Part shown: positions 30,238 through 34,738 of the stretch, one piece after another
How the letters are laid out: every line of letters starts with the position of its first letter
How positions within the stretch are numbered: position 1 is the stretch's first letter
DNA from: a virus
DNA length: 34,738 bases
IMG/VR virus record: IMGVR_UViG_3300032304_000220
Coordinates: 1-34,738 of that record
Strand: one strand, 5' to 3'
Notes under the pieces: generated by a model
Databases searched by the model: none
Seen by the model: the letters and a program-made list of their open reading frames with translations, nothing else
What the model was told of the DNA's origin: nothing
Translations under genes and position numbers: made by a program

Positions 30238-30879
30238 CTAGAAAGGAATATCGTCATCAATCAATTCTGACGGTGCAGAAGTGACTGCTGGCGCATTAGG
30301 TTCAAACGTGTTGCGGTATTCGGCAGACTTCTTGATAACGCCTTGCATACCTTCTGAAAGCTTGTTGAACTTATCTTGATCAAACGGATCAAGGGTAAAA
30401 ATCATTAGTTCGTTAACGCCTTTAGGTTCGCCAAGCTTTTTCAATGCGGCCGGCACCTGGCTAATGTTGGCAATGTTTGCGTATTCTTTTCCATCGTATG
30501 TGGAATGAGTAACGTTGACCATGCAACACTTACCCAGCAAGACTTCTAGGTTAAAGCCGTCCAGTTCTTCCTGGGTAAAAGCTTTACCGCGCCAGGCTTC
30601 TAAATCCTTACGTAACGTGGCCTTTTCGTCCAGGGATAACGTATAGCGTTTAGATACAATTAGCGGTTTACCTTCTGCGGTTTGCAAGGCATTGCCATCG
30701 TTATCTTCACCATGTAATTCAAACATCGCAATGATTTTGCGTTGCATTTTGCGTTTACCCATCCATTCGGTAGTTTGCGTACCGATGTCAATGATGCGGT
30801 AAAGACGGGCCACAAAGCTACCAGCCGGTGGCAATTTAAAATCAGACGTAGAGTTGCTACTTTGTTTTGCAATAATCAT
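30238..30879 (-). CDS. Phage single-stranded DNA-binding protein
   Basis: This 213-residue protein begins with a conserved strand region (FKLPPAGSFVARLYRIIDIG, then QRKIIAMFELHG) that resembles phage SSB/DUF669-type OB-fold proteins. It ends in IDDDIPF, the acidic tip with final Pro-Phe by which bacterial SSBs recruit partner proteins. That tip is strong support. The ATG at 30879 lies 1 nt after the upstream TAA, with GGAAAA at good distance; frames from 30891 or 30915 are possible but overlap the upstream gene. Partner candidates are the exonuclease and RusA. Confidence 0.8.
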   Translation of the reverse strand: MIIAKQSSNSTSDFKLPPAGSFVARLYRIIDIGTQTTEWMGKRKMQRKIIAMFELHGEDNDGNALQTAEGKPLIVSKRYTLSLDEKATLRKDLEAWRGKAFTQEELDGFNLEVLLGKCCMVNVTHSTYDGKEYANIANISQVPAALKKLGEPKGVNELMIFTLDPFDQDKFNKLSEGMQGVIKKSAEYRNTFEPNAPAVTSAPSELIDDDIPF

Positions 30880-30880
30880 T

Positions 30881-31090
30881 TTATTTTCCATTTCCAAAAA
30901 TATTTCCAAAATCATTGATCACGTCACGTAACAATGGGTTAACGTGACTATTTCGTGGTTTGCCACAAGCTTGACGTATGCAGTCAACTTGTTCCTGGCT
31001 CAAAAACTCATTACTAAATTCCATGTCATCTAAAGCTTTTTCCAGGAATTCTTCATGTTCTAACATCAACTGGTTTAATTCTGCACTCAT
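30881..31090 (-). CDS. Acidic helical protein, first gene of the leftward operon
   Basis: These 69 residues begin with an acidic helix (MSAELNQLMLEHEEFLEKAL) and contain one CIRQACGK segment. I do not recognise a family. The ATG at 31090 has an AAGGAA site, and the leader up to the promoter at 31133-31161 includes the hairpin copy 2. As first gene under the operator beside the repressor, it should be among the earliest products. A role as an anti-repressor or other regulator is speculation from position. Confidence 0.6.
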   Translation of the reverse strand: MSAELNQLMLEHEEFLEKALDDMEFSNEFLSQEQVDCIRQACGKPRNSHVNPLLRDVINDFGNIFGNGK

Positions 31091-31109
31091 GTTTATTTCC
31101 TTATTTATC

Positions 31110-31125
31110 ACGGCAACATTGCCGT
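31110..31125 (-). promoter_or_regulatory. 5' leader hairpin, copy 2
   Basis: On the minus strand ACGGCAATGTTGCCGT forms a 6-bp stem with loop AUGU. It begins 7 nt after the -10 box and ends 19 nt before the ATG at 31090, exactly as copy 1. The third pair is exchanged relative to copy 1 while the rest is unchanged, which supports pairing in RNA. The following leader, GATAAATAAGGAAATAAAC, is also close to copy 1. Confidence 0.75.
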
Positions 31126-31147
31126 ACTTACAAATGTAAAGTAAAAT
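31119..31147 (+). promoter_or_regulatory. Rightward promoter of the repressor gene
   Basis: TTGCCG (31119-31124) and TAAAAT (31142-31147) lie 17 nt apart. The -10 falls within the operator-like dyad of the opposite promoter, so binding there would block both. The start would be near 31154, 35 nt before the repressor ATG. Confidence 0.55.
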
Positions 31148-31161
31148 TTAGTTGTTGTAAA
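31133..31161 (-). promoter_or_regulatory. Leftward promoter of the SSB/exonuclease operon with diverged operator
   Basis: On the minus strand TTTACA (31161-31156) and TACATT (31138-31133) are 17 nt apart. Within lies ACTAAA-TTTT-ACTTTA, the same arms as the 20-bp operator elsewhere but with changes in the middle. It overlaps the rightward repressor promoter, the arrangement of a lambda-type switch region. Confidence 0.7.
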
Positions 31162-31188
31162 GAAATATTTAGCAAAAAAGGAAAATAA

Positions 31189-31419
31189 ATGACAGATGCA
31201 CAACTAATCGACCTACTGGGCCGGCCAGCAAAGGTGGCAAAGCTATGTGGCGTAACGGTCCAGGCGGTGTGTCAATGGCGCAACAACAATGCAATTCCAG
31301 CCGCACCGTTGATGCTTATCGCGGCAACAATAGAAAAAGAATCAGCCGGCCTTGTTACCAGGAAAGACCTTTTTCCACAGACTTGGCAATTAATTTGGCC
31401 GGAGTTAAGCACGGTTTAG
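31189..31419 (+). CDS. Cro/YdaS-like repressor
   Basis: This 76-residue DNA-binding protein is the only clear regulator. Residues 13-33 (PAKVAKLCGVTVQAVCQWRN) form a helix-turn-helix with the Cro/YdaS spacing, and AIPAAPLMLIAATIEKESAG to DLFPQTWQLIWPEL is the family's usual second half. There is no peptidase (LexA/CI) domain, so it would not be cleaved in an SOS response. AAAAGGAAAA precedes the ATG. It lies next to divergent promoters that share a symmetrical motif, so it is the likely ligand of the ACTAAAG dyads; this is inference. Confidence 0.85.
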   Translation: MTDAQLIDLLGRPAKVAKLCGVTVQAVCQWRNNNAIPAAPLMLIAATIEKESAGLVTRKDLFPQTWQLIWPELSTV

Positions 31420-31433
31420 TTTTATGATATAGT
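31405..31433 (+). promoter_or_regulatory. Candidate extended -10 promoter before the structured stretch
   Basis: TGATATAGT (31425-31433) fits an extended -10 (TGnTATAAT) with one mismatch. A weak -35, TTAAGC (31405-31410), is at 17 nt. The start would be near 31440, just before the long hairpin. Confidence 0.4.
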
Positions 31434-31439
31434 TACCGT

Positions 31440-31565
31440 ATTGAGGAATTGAACACTCGATACCGTAGGGCTTTAGAGGTAGTTTTGTGGGTTTAGGAAA
31501 TAAGATAAGAGGTATTTTCTAAGCCGTTCAATCACAGAATTACCCCTAAAGCCCTTTTTCTTTTT
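31440..31565 (+). ncRNA. Candidate small RNA: long bulged hairpin with T-tract
   Basis: Segment 31467-31489 pairs with 31533-31555: 23 positions with one A-C mismatch and two G-U pairs. Inside, 31490-31502 pairs with 31513-31525 over 13 positions with two G-U pairs and a 10-nt loop. Between the two stems on the 3' side is a 7-nt bulge, GTTCAAT (31526-31532), exactly complementary to ATTGAAC (31448-31454) just upstream, so a pseudoknot is possible. The outer stem is followed by TTTTTCTTTTT. It could be an independent RNA or a very long terminator of the repressor message. No coding frame with a ribosome site is seen here. Confidence 0.6.
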
Positions 31566-31848
31566 GCACCGTTCAATCGGACTTCCCCCGATAGCAATGC
31601 GGTTAGATCGCCGGCTGGAAAGAATAGATTGGCCTACCAGCACCCGGTATGCGCCACGTAGGCTTAAATGGGCACTACACAAGTTTTAAGGGCCAACGGT
31701 GATAGACAACCCTTTAAACGATTGAACATTAACTTAGGTAGCATTAGTTCAAGTAAAGCAATACCTTCTTGAATGGATGTGGGCTTATCACCCTTGGGGA
31801 ACCTATGACTAAAAAACAACACTAGGGAAAGTACCTATAAAAATATAT
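31566..31848 (+). other. Second half of the gene-free stretch: nested complementary segments (structured RNA or origin)
   Basis: GTTCAATCG (31571-31579) pairs with CGATTGAAC (31719-31727). Within this, GGCCTAC (31631-31637) can pair with GTAGGCT (31658-31664), and GTTTTAAGGG (31683-31692) with CCCTTTAAAC (31710-31719, one mismatch). The loop of the last hairpin holds GGTGATA (31698-31704), complementary to TATCACC (31786-31792), a possible pseudoknot. The stretch has no convincing gene; a minus-strand open frame begins with TTG and lacks a ribosome site. Together with 31440-31565 it fills the only gap over 300 bases. A replication origin is the main alternative. Confidence 0.5.
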
Positions 31849-31877
31849 TTGACAACTAAAGAAAACTTTAGTAAGAT
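31849..31877 (+). promoter_or_regulatory. Rightward early promoter with operator dyad in the spacer
   Basis: A perfect TTGACA (31849-31854) and TAAGAT (31872-31877) are 17 nt apart. Between them is ACTAAAG-AAAA-CTTTAG(T), a perfect 7-bp dyad counting the first base of the -10. The 20 bases 31853-31872 are the reverse complement of 28763-28782. This is the best promoter in the window. It should start the early operon 31920-34699 and perhaps run on through rusA and beyond. Confidence 0.85.
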
Positions 31878-31919
31878 ATATATACGGTCAAGTGATCGTG
31901 ATTAGAAAAGGAAAACAAA

Positions 31920-32126
31920 ATGTACGAAAAAGCCCTAAAAGAATTTGCCAAACTATCTACCGTTAACCGGGATGATCTTGACGGCACCATTGCCCACCTA
32001 GTGTTCCGTGCCCAGCACGAACTGGACCTAGAAGATGAAGGCGAAAACGAATACATAGAATTTGAATTGCCTAAAGGCGAATACGCCAGGCTTACCAAAT
32101 TTGTAGCTAAATGGACGGGTAAATAA
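31920..32126 (+). CDS. Acidic early protein, 68 residues
   Basis: I do not recognise this first product of the early operon. It is acidic (ELDLEDEGENEYIEFELPKGEY) between two helices and ends KFVAKWTGK. The AAAAGGAAAA site before the ATG is strong. Small acidic early proteins often act on host enzymes or nucleoid proteins, but nothing in the sequence shows a target. Confidence 0.65.
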   Translation: MYEKALKEFAKLSTVNRDDLDGTIAHLVFRAQHELDLEDEGENEYIEFELPKGEYARLTKFVAKWTGK

Positions 32127-32128
32127 TC

Positions 32129-32518
32129 ATGGCATATATGAGCAAAGAAAACGCCGCATTGATCCGCAACGCCCTTAAAACGGCGTTTCCAAACATCAAG
32201 TTTGCGGTACGTAAAGACACCCATTCAATCTATGTAACCATTGTTTCTAGCGACATTGATTTCAGTATGCTTGACACCTTGGCAACCTGGAACCATAAGG
32301 GCTACGCCCAAATTAATGAATATCACCTTGAATTTTATGGCCAGCACCAAGAATTGTTTGCCAAGATTATTGGCATTATTAAAACTGCCCCGGCCGACAA
32401 ATGGTATGACCGTTCCGATTCAATGACGGATTATTTTGATACTGCTTTTTACATTCATTTAAACGTGGGCGCATGGGACAAACCATACGTTTACATTGAA
32501 AACAAACAGGCCGCATGA
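32129..32518 (+). CDS. LPD29-like protein
   Basis: The 129-residue product begins YMSKENAALIRNALKTAFPNIKFAVR, which fits the start of the 'large polyvalent protein-associated domain 29' as I recall it (SKE-A-LIR-ALK-AFP-VKF-VR). The middle and end (LATWNHKGYAQINEYHLEFY, DTAFYIHLNVG) are alpha/beta. In polyvalent proteins such domains are fused to effectors or replication enzymes. Here it stands alone, 2 nt after the previous gene and overlapping the next by 4 nt. Function unknown. Confidence 0.6.
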   Translation: MAYMSKENAALIRNALKTAFPNIKFAVRKDTHSIYVTIVSSDIDFSMLDTLATWNHKGYAQINEYHLEFYGQHQELFAKIIGIIKTAPADKWYDRSDSMTDYFDTAFYIHLNVGAWDKPYVYIENKQAA

Positions 32519-32892
32519 TGTTTGAAATCTTTTGGAAACATTACCCTAGGAAGGTAGCTAAACGTGCCGCCCTGGGGGCGTTTAACCGGCTTACAAAGGA
32601 CGAACAGGCCCAGGCCGTAGAAGCCATTGAAGATCACGTGGCGTACTGGAAACTAAAGGGTACCGAAATGGATTACATACCCCATGCCAGCACGTGGATC
32701 AACCAAGGCCGGTTTGAAGATGAATTGGATATGACCCCAAAAGAAGTAAAGCGGCCTTCATTACCTTGGTATAGTAATGATGAATTAACTTTGGCCAAGG
32801 GCCGGGAACTAGGGTTAAACGCATATGCCGGGGAATCAATGGGGCAGTACCGACAACGAATCAGCCAAGCAATTGGAAAGGCATCGGTATGA
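32515..32892 (+). CDS. Replication-associated protein with YPRKV and STWIN motifs (helicase-loader-like)
   Basis: The 125 residues hold FEIFWKHYPRKVAKRAALGAFNRL (3-26) and YIPHASTWINQGRFEDEL (54-71). This pair is known to me from the C-terminal parts of phage replication proteins such as lambda-O/DnaT-type initiators and helicase loaders. Here it forms almost the whole protein, without a DNA-binding N-terminal domain. It is the only recognisable replication-initiation candidate in the genome. The start is 32515 or 32518 (two ATGs in a row); 32515 overlaps the previous stop. Confidence 0.65.
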   Translation: MMFEIFWKHYPRKVAKRAALGAFNRLTKDEQAQAVEAIEDHVAYWKLKGTEMDYIPHASTWINQGRFEDELDMTPKEVKRPSLPWYSNDELTLAKGRELGLNAYAGESMGQYRQRISQAIGKASV

Positions 32893-33058
32893 ATGTGAAA
32901 TCAGACAGTTGCTTATTTACCGTGCCAAGCTTGGGCTTGCCGGTTTTAGGCGTTTTTTTGCTAATCCTAGTTTTGATAAACGCCGCCAGCAAATTTCATG
33001 GGATTTTTACGATCAATGGAAAAAAGGCAATCGTGGCGAACCAGGGGATTGGCGATGA
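32825..33058 (+). CDS. DUF7696-like small protein
   Basis: The 77 residues include ERHRYECEIRQLLIYRAKLG (18-37) and end FYDQWKKGNRGEPGDWR. Both parts fit a small phage family (HR--CEVR and QW--GNRG--G-WR) that I associate with DUF7696; its role is unknown. The only in-frame ATG overlaps the preceding gene by 68 nt, which is long. It is kept because the conserved HRYECE block starts inside the overlap. Confidence 0.6.
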   Translation: MPGNQWGSTDNESAKQLERHRYECEIRQLLIYRAKLGLAGFRRFFANPSFDKRRQQISWDFYDQWKKGNRGEPGDWR

Positions 33059-33150
33059 CTGAACTAATTTTTATATTTTTCTTTTTTAGTGGCGTAATTG
33101 TTTGGGGTTTTGTTCTTTTTGTAATCTTAAAAATCATGATGGAAAAATAA
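33055..33150 (+). CDS. 31-residue single-TM protein
   Basis: ATGA couples it to the previous gene, and TAATG couples it to the next. The peptide is almost one membrane helix (LIFIFFFFSGVIVWGFVLFV) with the short basic/acidic end KIMMEK. Such minimal membrane proteins are common in phage early operons and may alter the host membrane; the function is not known. Confidence 0.55.
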   Translation: MTELIFIFFFFSGVIVWGFVLFVILKIMMEK

Positions 33151-33293
33151 TGTCACCGTTTTTAATAGCAACAGTTGGTGTAATTTATTTTTGTATTTCA
33201 ATTAATTCTTTTATCAACGGTCAAATGGGCTTGGGTATATCGTTTTTAGGTTATGCCATCGGTTCAATTGGCCTTTACTTCCAGGCTATATGA
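33150..33293 (+). CDS. 47-residue two-TM protein
   Basis: Two hydrophobic segments (FLIATVGVIYFCISINSF and GISFLGYAIGSIGLYFQ) are joined by NGQMGL. It begins in the TAATG overlap with the 31-residue membrane protein and ends in an ATGA overlap with the next gene. Two successive tiny membrane proteins suggest a pair acting together. There is no signal of a holin-lysis link at this early position. Confidence 0.6.
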   Translation: MSPFLIATVGVIYFCISINSFINGQMGLGISFLGYAIGSIGLYFQAI

Positions 33294-33631
33294 AAGCAGA
33301 CACTAGAGTAGTTGATCCCAATGATTGTGTAGATTATCTATACGAATTTGCCCCGGAATATGCCAAGGCCAAGGGCGAACTGGCAGAGTTGGAAGCTTAC
33401 CGTCATTCATTGCGTTCTATCAAAATGAAGCAGTCATCCGAACAAAGCTTGGGTGCCCAGGAACGTGAAGCTTACGCCAGCCAGGAATACCAGGACCTAT
33501 GCAAAGCAATTGGTGCGGCCACGTACAAAACTGAAATGTGGAAGTACCGGCTGGAAGCGGCAAAGCTTAGATTTGAAGCGTGGCGCACCCAGGAAGCCAG
33601 CAACCGCAACTTGGAAAGGCTCACAAAATGA
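33290..33631 (+). CDS. Helical early protein, conserved in phages, unknown
   Basis: These 113 residues are almost all charged helix: LYEFAPEYAKAKGELAELEAYRHSL, then AQEREAYASQEYQDLCKAIG and KYRLEAAKLRFEAWRTQEAS. I recall the order APEYA-AKGE, AQEREAYA, and E-WR--EAS from phage early proteins near recombination genes; function unknown. Start and stop both overlap neighbours by 4 nt. Confidence 0.7.
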   Translation: MKADTRVVDPNDCVDYLYEFAPEYAKAKGELAELEAYRHSLRSIKMKQSSEQSLGAQEREAYASQEYQDLCKAIGAATYKTEMWKYRLEAAKLRFEAWRTQEASNRNLERLTK

Positions 33632-33774
33632 GCCAGTTAGATGAAGATTTTGAAGAATGGGCACCGTTTCTTTTGCATTTAGTTGAAGTTAACAGGCTAA
33701 AAGAAGAAAACAAACAATTACGTGAACAAATTAAACACCTGGAAAGCCAGGTTTACGGGGGAACTACTAAATGA
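33628..33774 (+). CDS. 48-residue leucine-zipper-like protein
   Basis: After an acidic opening (SQLDEDFEEWAPFLLHLVEV) the sequence NRLKEENKQLREQIKHLESQ is a clear short coiled coil with Leu/Ile at heptad positions. It could dimerise or bind a coiled-coil partner. Start taken at 33628, where ATGA overlaps the previous stop. Function unknown. Confidence 0.6.
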   Translation: MSQLDEDFEEWAPFLLHLVEVNRLKEENKQLREQIKHLESQVYGGTTK

Positions 33775-33944
33775 TTGACTATTCAACACCTTATCTTGCA
33801 TTGCACAAATTAATGAAAGATTTTCATAACGCCACAATTCAAGGTGAGTATAAAAAAGCATACGAAATAGCAATAGACATTACCGATTTATCCCAGCAAT
33901 TGGAAGATATTGCTAAAGGAATGGCTAGTGCCTATTCTGATTGA
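33771..33944 (+). CDS. 57-residue early protein
   Basis: This gene is joined by ATGA to the previous one. The product, starting MIDYSTPYLALHKLMKDFHN and continuing YEIAIDITDLSQQLEDIA, is a small helical, slightly acidic protein. I do not recognise a family, but position and overlaps on both sides support a real gene. Its 3' end carries the ribosome site of the next gene. Confidence 0.55.
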   Translation: MIDYSTPYLALHKLMKDFHNATIQGEYKKAYEIAIDITDLSQQLEDIAKGMASAYSD

Positions 33945-34419
33945 GTTAACCCCGGCCGAAATACAAATGGCCGCCCTGGTAGGCACCCAGCGGACCGTGC
34001 AATGTATTCAAAACGGATCAAAGCATAGGTACGGGGCTAAAGACACCAACGCCTGGCAAATGAGCATAGAAGGGGCTATGGGCGAATGTGCCCTGGCAAA
34101 GCACCTTGGCATATTTTGGTCAAAAGGAACCCCTGGCGCAACTGACGTAGGCCCCCATGACGTAAGGCAAACCCATCATGTCAATGGGCAACTTATCGTT
34201 CATCCTACTGACGATAATAACCGCCGCTTTTACTTGGTGACGGGTTTATTGGGCAAATATGCAATTCATGGGTATATGCACGGCAAAGATGCCAAACAAC
34301 AAAAATATTGGGCCGATCCCCAAAACACAGGCAGATGGGCTTATTTTGTTCCACAATCAGATTTAATATGGAACGATAATGAACGCATTAAAAATGATCA
34401 AAATTGGTTAGATGACTAA
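33928..34419 (+). CDS. Conserved phage protein of unknown function next to the HNH nuclease
   Basis: The 163 residues from a GTG start contain ELTPAEIQMAALVGTQR (6-22), then HRYGAKDTNAWQMSIEGAMG, ECALAKHLGIFW and YWADPQNTGRWAYFVP. I know this pattern from a widespread phage family without an assigned function; the spaced Glu, His and Asp residues would suit an enzyme. GTG at 33928 is preferred because AAAGGA lies 7 nt upstream and the frame then opens as in relatives; a TTG at 33910 is the alternative. It overlaps the HNH gene by 8 nt. Confidence 0.7.
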   Translation: MPILIELTPAEIQMAALVGTQRTVQCIQNGSKHRYGAKDTNAWQMSIEGAMGECALAKHLGIFWSKGTPGATDVGPHDVRQTHHVNGQLIVHPTDDNNRRFYLVTGLLGKYAIHGYMHGKDAKQQKYWADPQNTGRWAYFVPQSDLIWNDNERIKNDQNWLDD

Positions 34420-34699
34420 ACAGGACAAATTACATTATGCGAAGCTGGCAAGATTGGGGTGCATATTGTGCCAACAAAACGGAATCCTTGATACCGATAC
34501 ACCCGTGGAAATCCATCATATTCGCAGACATGGCCAACCACGAAAAACTGCTAAAACTATACCCTTGTGTATGTGGCACCATCGCCTTGGAAATACCAGC
34601 GTTCATTCCCTTGGCCACCGGGGCTTTCAAAAATACTGGGGCTGGAGTGAAGAAGATTTACTCGAAAAAACAGAAGAAATGCTAAATGACAATAATTAA
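34412..34699 (+). CDS. HNH nuclease, similar to phage P1 Ref
   Basis: P1 Ref is a RecA-dependent nuclease that cuts in D-loops. These 95 residues show the core of that family: CILC (C17, C20), VEIHHIRRHG (H35, H36), TIPLCMWHHRLG (C53, H56, H57), VHSLGHRGFQKYWG. The pair of HH motifs and the cysteines give the HNH/zinc scaffold. It ends inside the terminal repeat and overlaps rusA by 14 nt on the joined molecule, so the two act in sequence on recombination intermediates. Confidence 0.85.
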   Translation: MTKQDKLHYAKLARLGCILCQQNGILDTDTPVEIHHIRRHGQPRKTAKTIPLCMWHHRLGNTSVHSLGHRGFQKYWGWSEEDLLEKTEEMLNDNN

Positions 34700-34738
34700 A
34701 TTGCCATACCCACCTAGCATGAATACCTATTGGCGGCA
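34616..34738. repeat. Terminal direct repeat, right copy
   Basis: Identical to bases 1-123. It contains the end of the HNH gene (to 34699) and the first 53 bases of rusA (from 34686). Confidence 0.95.
34686..34738 (+). CDS. rusA: 5' fragment of rusA (duplicate of 71-123)
   Basis: The first 17 codons of the RusA gene are cut off by the end of the window. The full gene is at 71-418; this copy exists only because of the terminal repeat. Confidence 0.9.
   Translation, partial: MTIIKLPYPPSMNTYWR

Noticed and set aside
31434-31467. Direct repeat TACCGTA (31434-31440 and 31461-31467) as replication iterons
   Set aside because: Only two 7-bp copies are seen at 27-nt spacing. That is too few to call iterons.
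31440-31565. 6S RNA
   Set aside because: A long hairpin with an internal bulge recalls 6S, but the length, the one-sided 7-nt bulge and the T-tract end do not fit the usual 180-nt form.
31473-31682. Leftward open frame of 69 codons in the gene-free stretch
   Set aside because: It begins with TTG, has no ribosome site, and runs across the paired segments of the long hairpin. Its sequence shows no family pattern.
1-34738. tRNA genes, CRISPR arrays, insertion sequences, att sites
   Set aside because: I saw no cloverleaf with a proper T-loop, no regularly spaced direct repeats, no transposase and no integrase with a flanking core. GTTCAAT in the structured stretch recalls a T-loop but lacks the rest of a tRNA.

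Overview
The window is an essentially complete genome of a small tailed phage. The first 123 bases are repeated exactly as the last 123 bases (1-123 = 34616-34738), so the unique length is about 34.6 kb. The two ends join through an HNH-nuclease gene that overlaps a RusA gene. The head and portal genes belong to the P22 group: large terminase, a roughly 735-residue portal, a scaffold, a P22-type coat, gp4- and gp10-like tail accessory proteins, and ejection proteins. This suggests a short-tailed (podovirus) particle. No sequence names the host. Endolysin type, lipobox, co-chaperonin and P22-type head fit a Gram-negative, probably aquatic proteobacterium, but that is inference.

Layout. (1) 71-5247, rightward: RusA resolvase, a 975-residue polyvalent protein (HExxH zincin-like domain plus ART-like C-terminus), small phage proteins and a GroES co-chaperonin. 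(2) 5265-11337: TerS-like protein, TerL, portal, scaffold, coat. (3) 11396-16656: small beta-rich structural proteins, a long collar-type fibre, fibre-associated small genes and a 2OG-Fe(II) oxygenase. (4) 16660-25967: tail accessory proteins carrying inserted beta modules, a cupin-like protein, three ejection/internal virion proteins (one with an M15 peptidase domain) and a second collar-domain fibre. (5) 25970-28053: lysis cassette with small membrane proteins and a GH19 endolysin. (6) 28054-31090, the only leftward block: RecB/Cas4-like exonuclease, phage SSB, a Cys-rich protein, a putative lipoprotein, and a 42-residue exported Cys peptide. (7) 31189-31419: Cro/YdaS-like repressor. (8) 31420-31919: the only long gene-free stretch, rich in complementary segments. 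(9) 31920-34699: tightly overlapped rightward early operon of small genes ending in a Ref-like HNH nuclease and running through the junction into RusA.

Control. A Cro-like regulator sits beside two divergent overlapping promoters. One dyad (ACTAAAG-N4-CTTTAGT) lies inside the -35/-10 spacer of the rightward early promoter and, as an exact 20-bp reverse-complement copy, inside a leftward promoter. A diverged copy lies in the promoter next to the regulator gene. Both leftward transcripts should begin with the same small hairpin, and one base pair of it is exchanged in a compensatory way between the two copies. The gene-free stretch holds a long bulged hairpin ending in a T-tract and further stems with possible pseudoknots. 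It is a good candidate for a structured RNA or an origin.

No integrase, DNA polymerase, primase or replicative helicase was recognised. Replication probably uses host machinery, helped by a short helicase-loader-like protein, SSB, exonuclease, RusA and the Ref-like nuclease.
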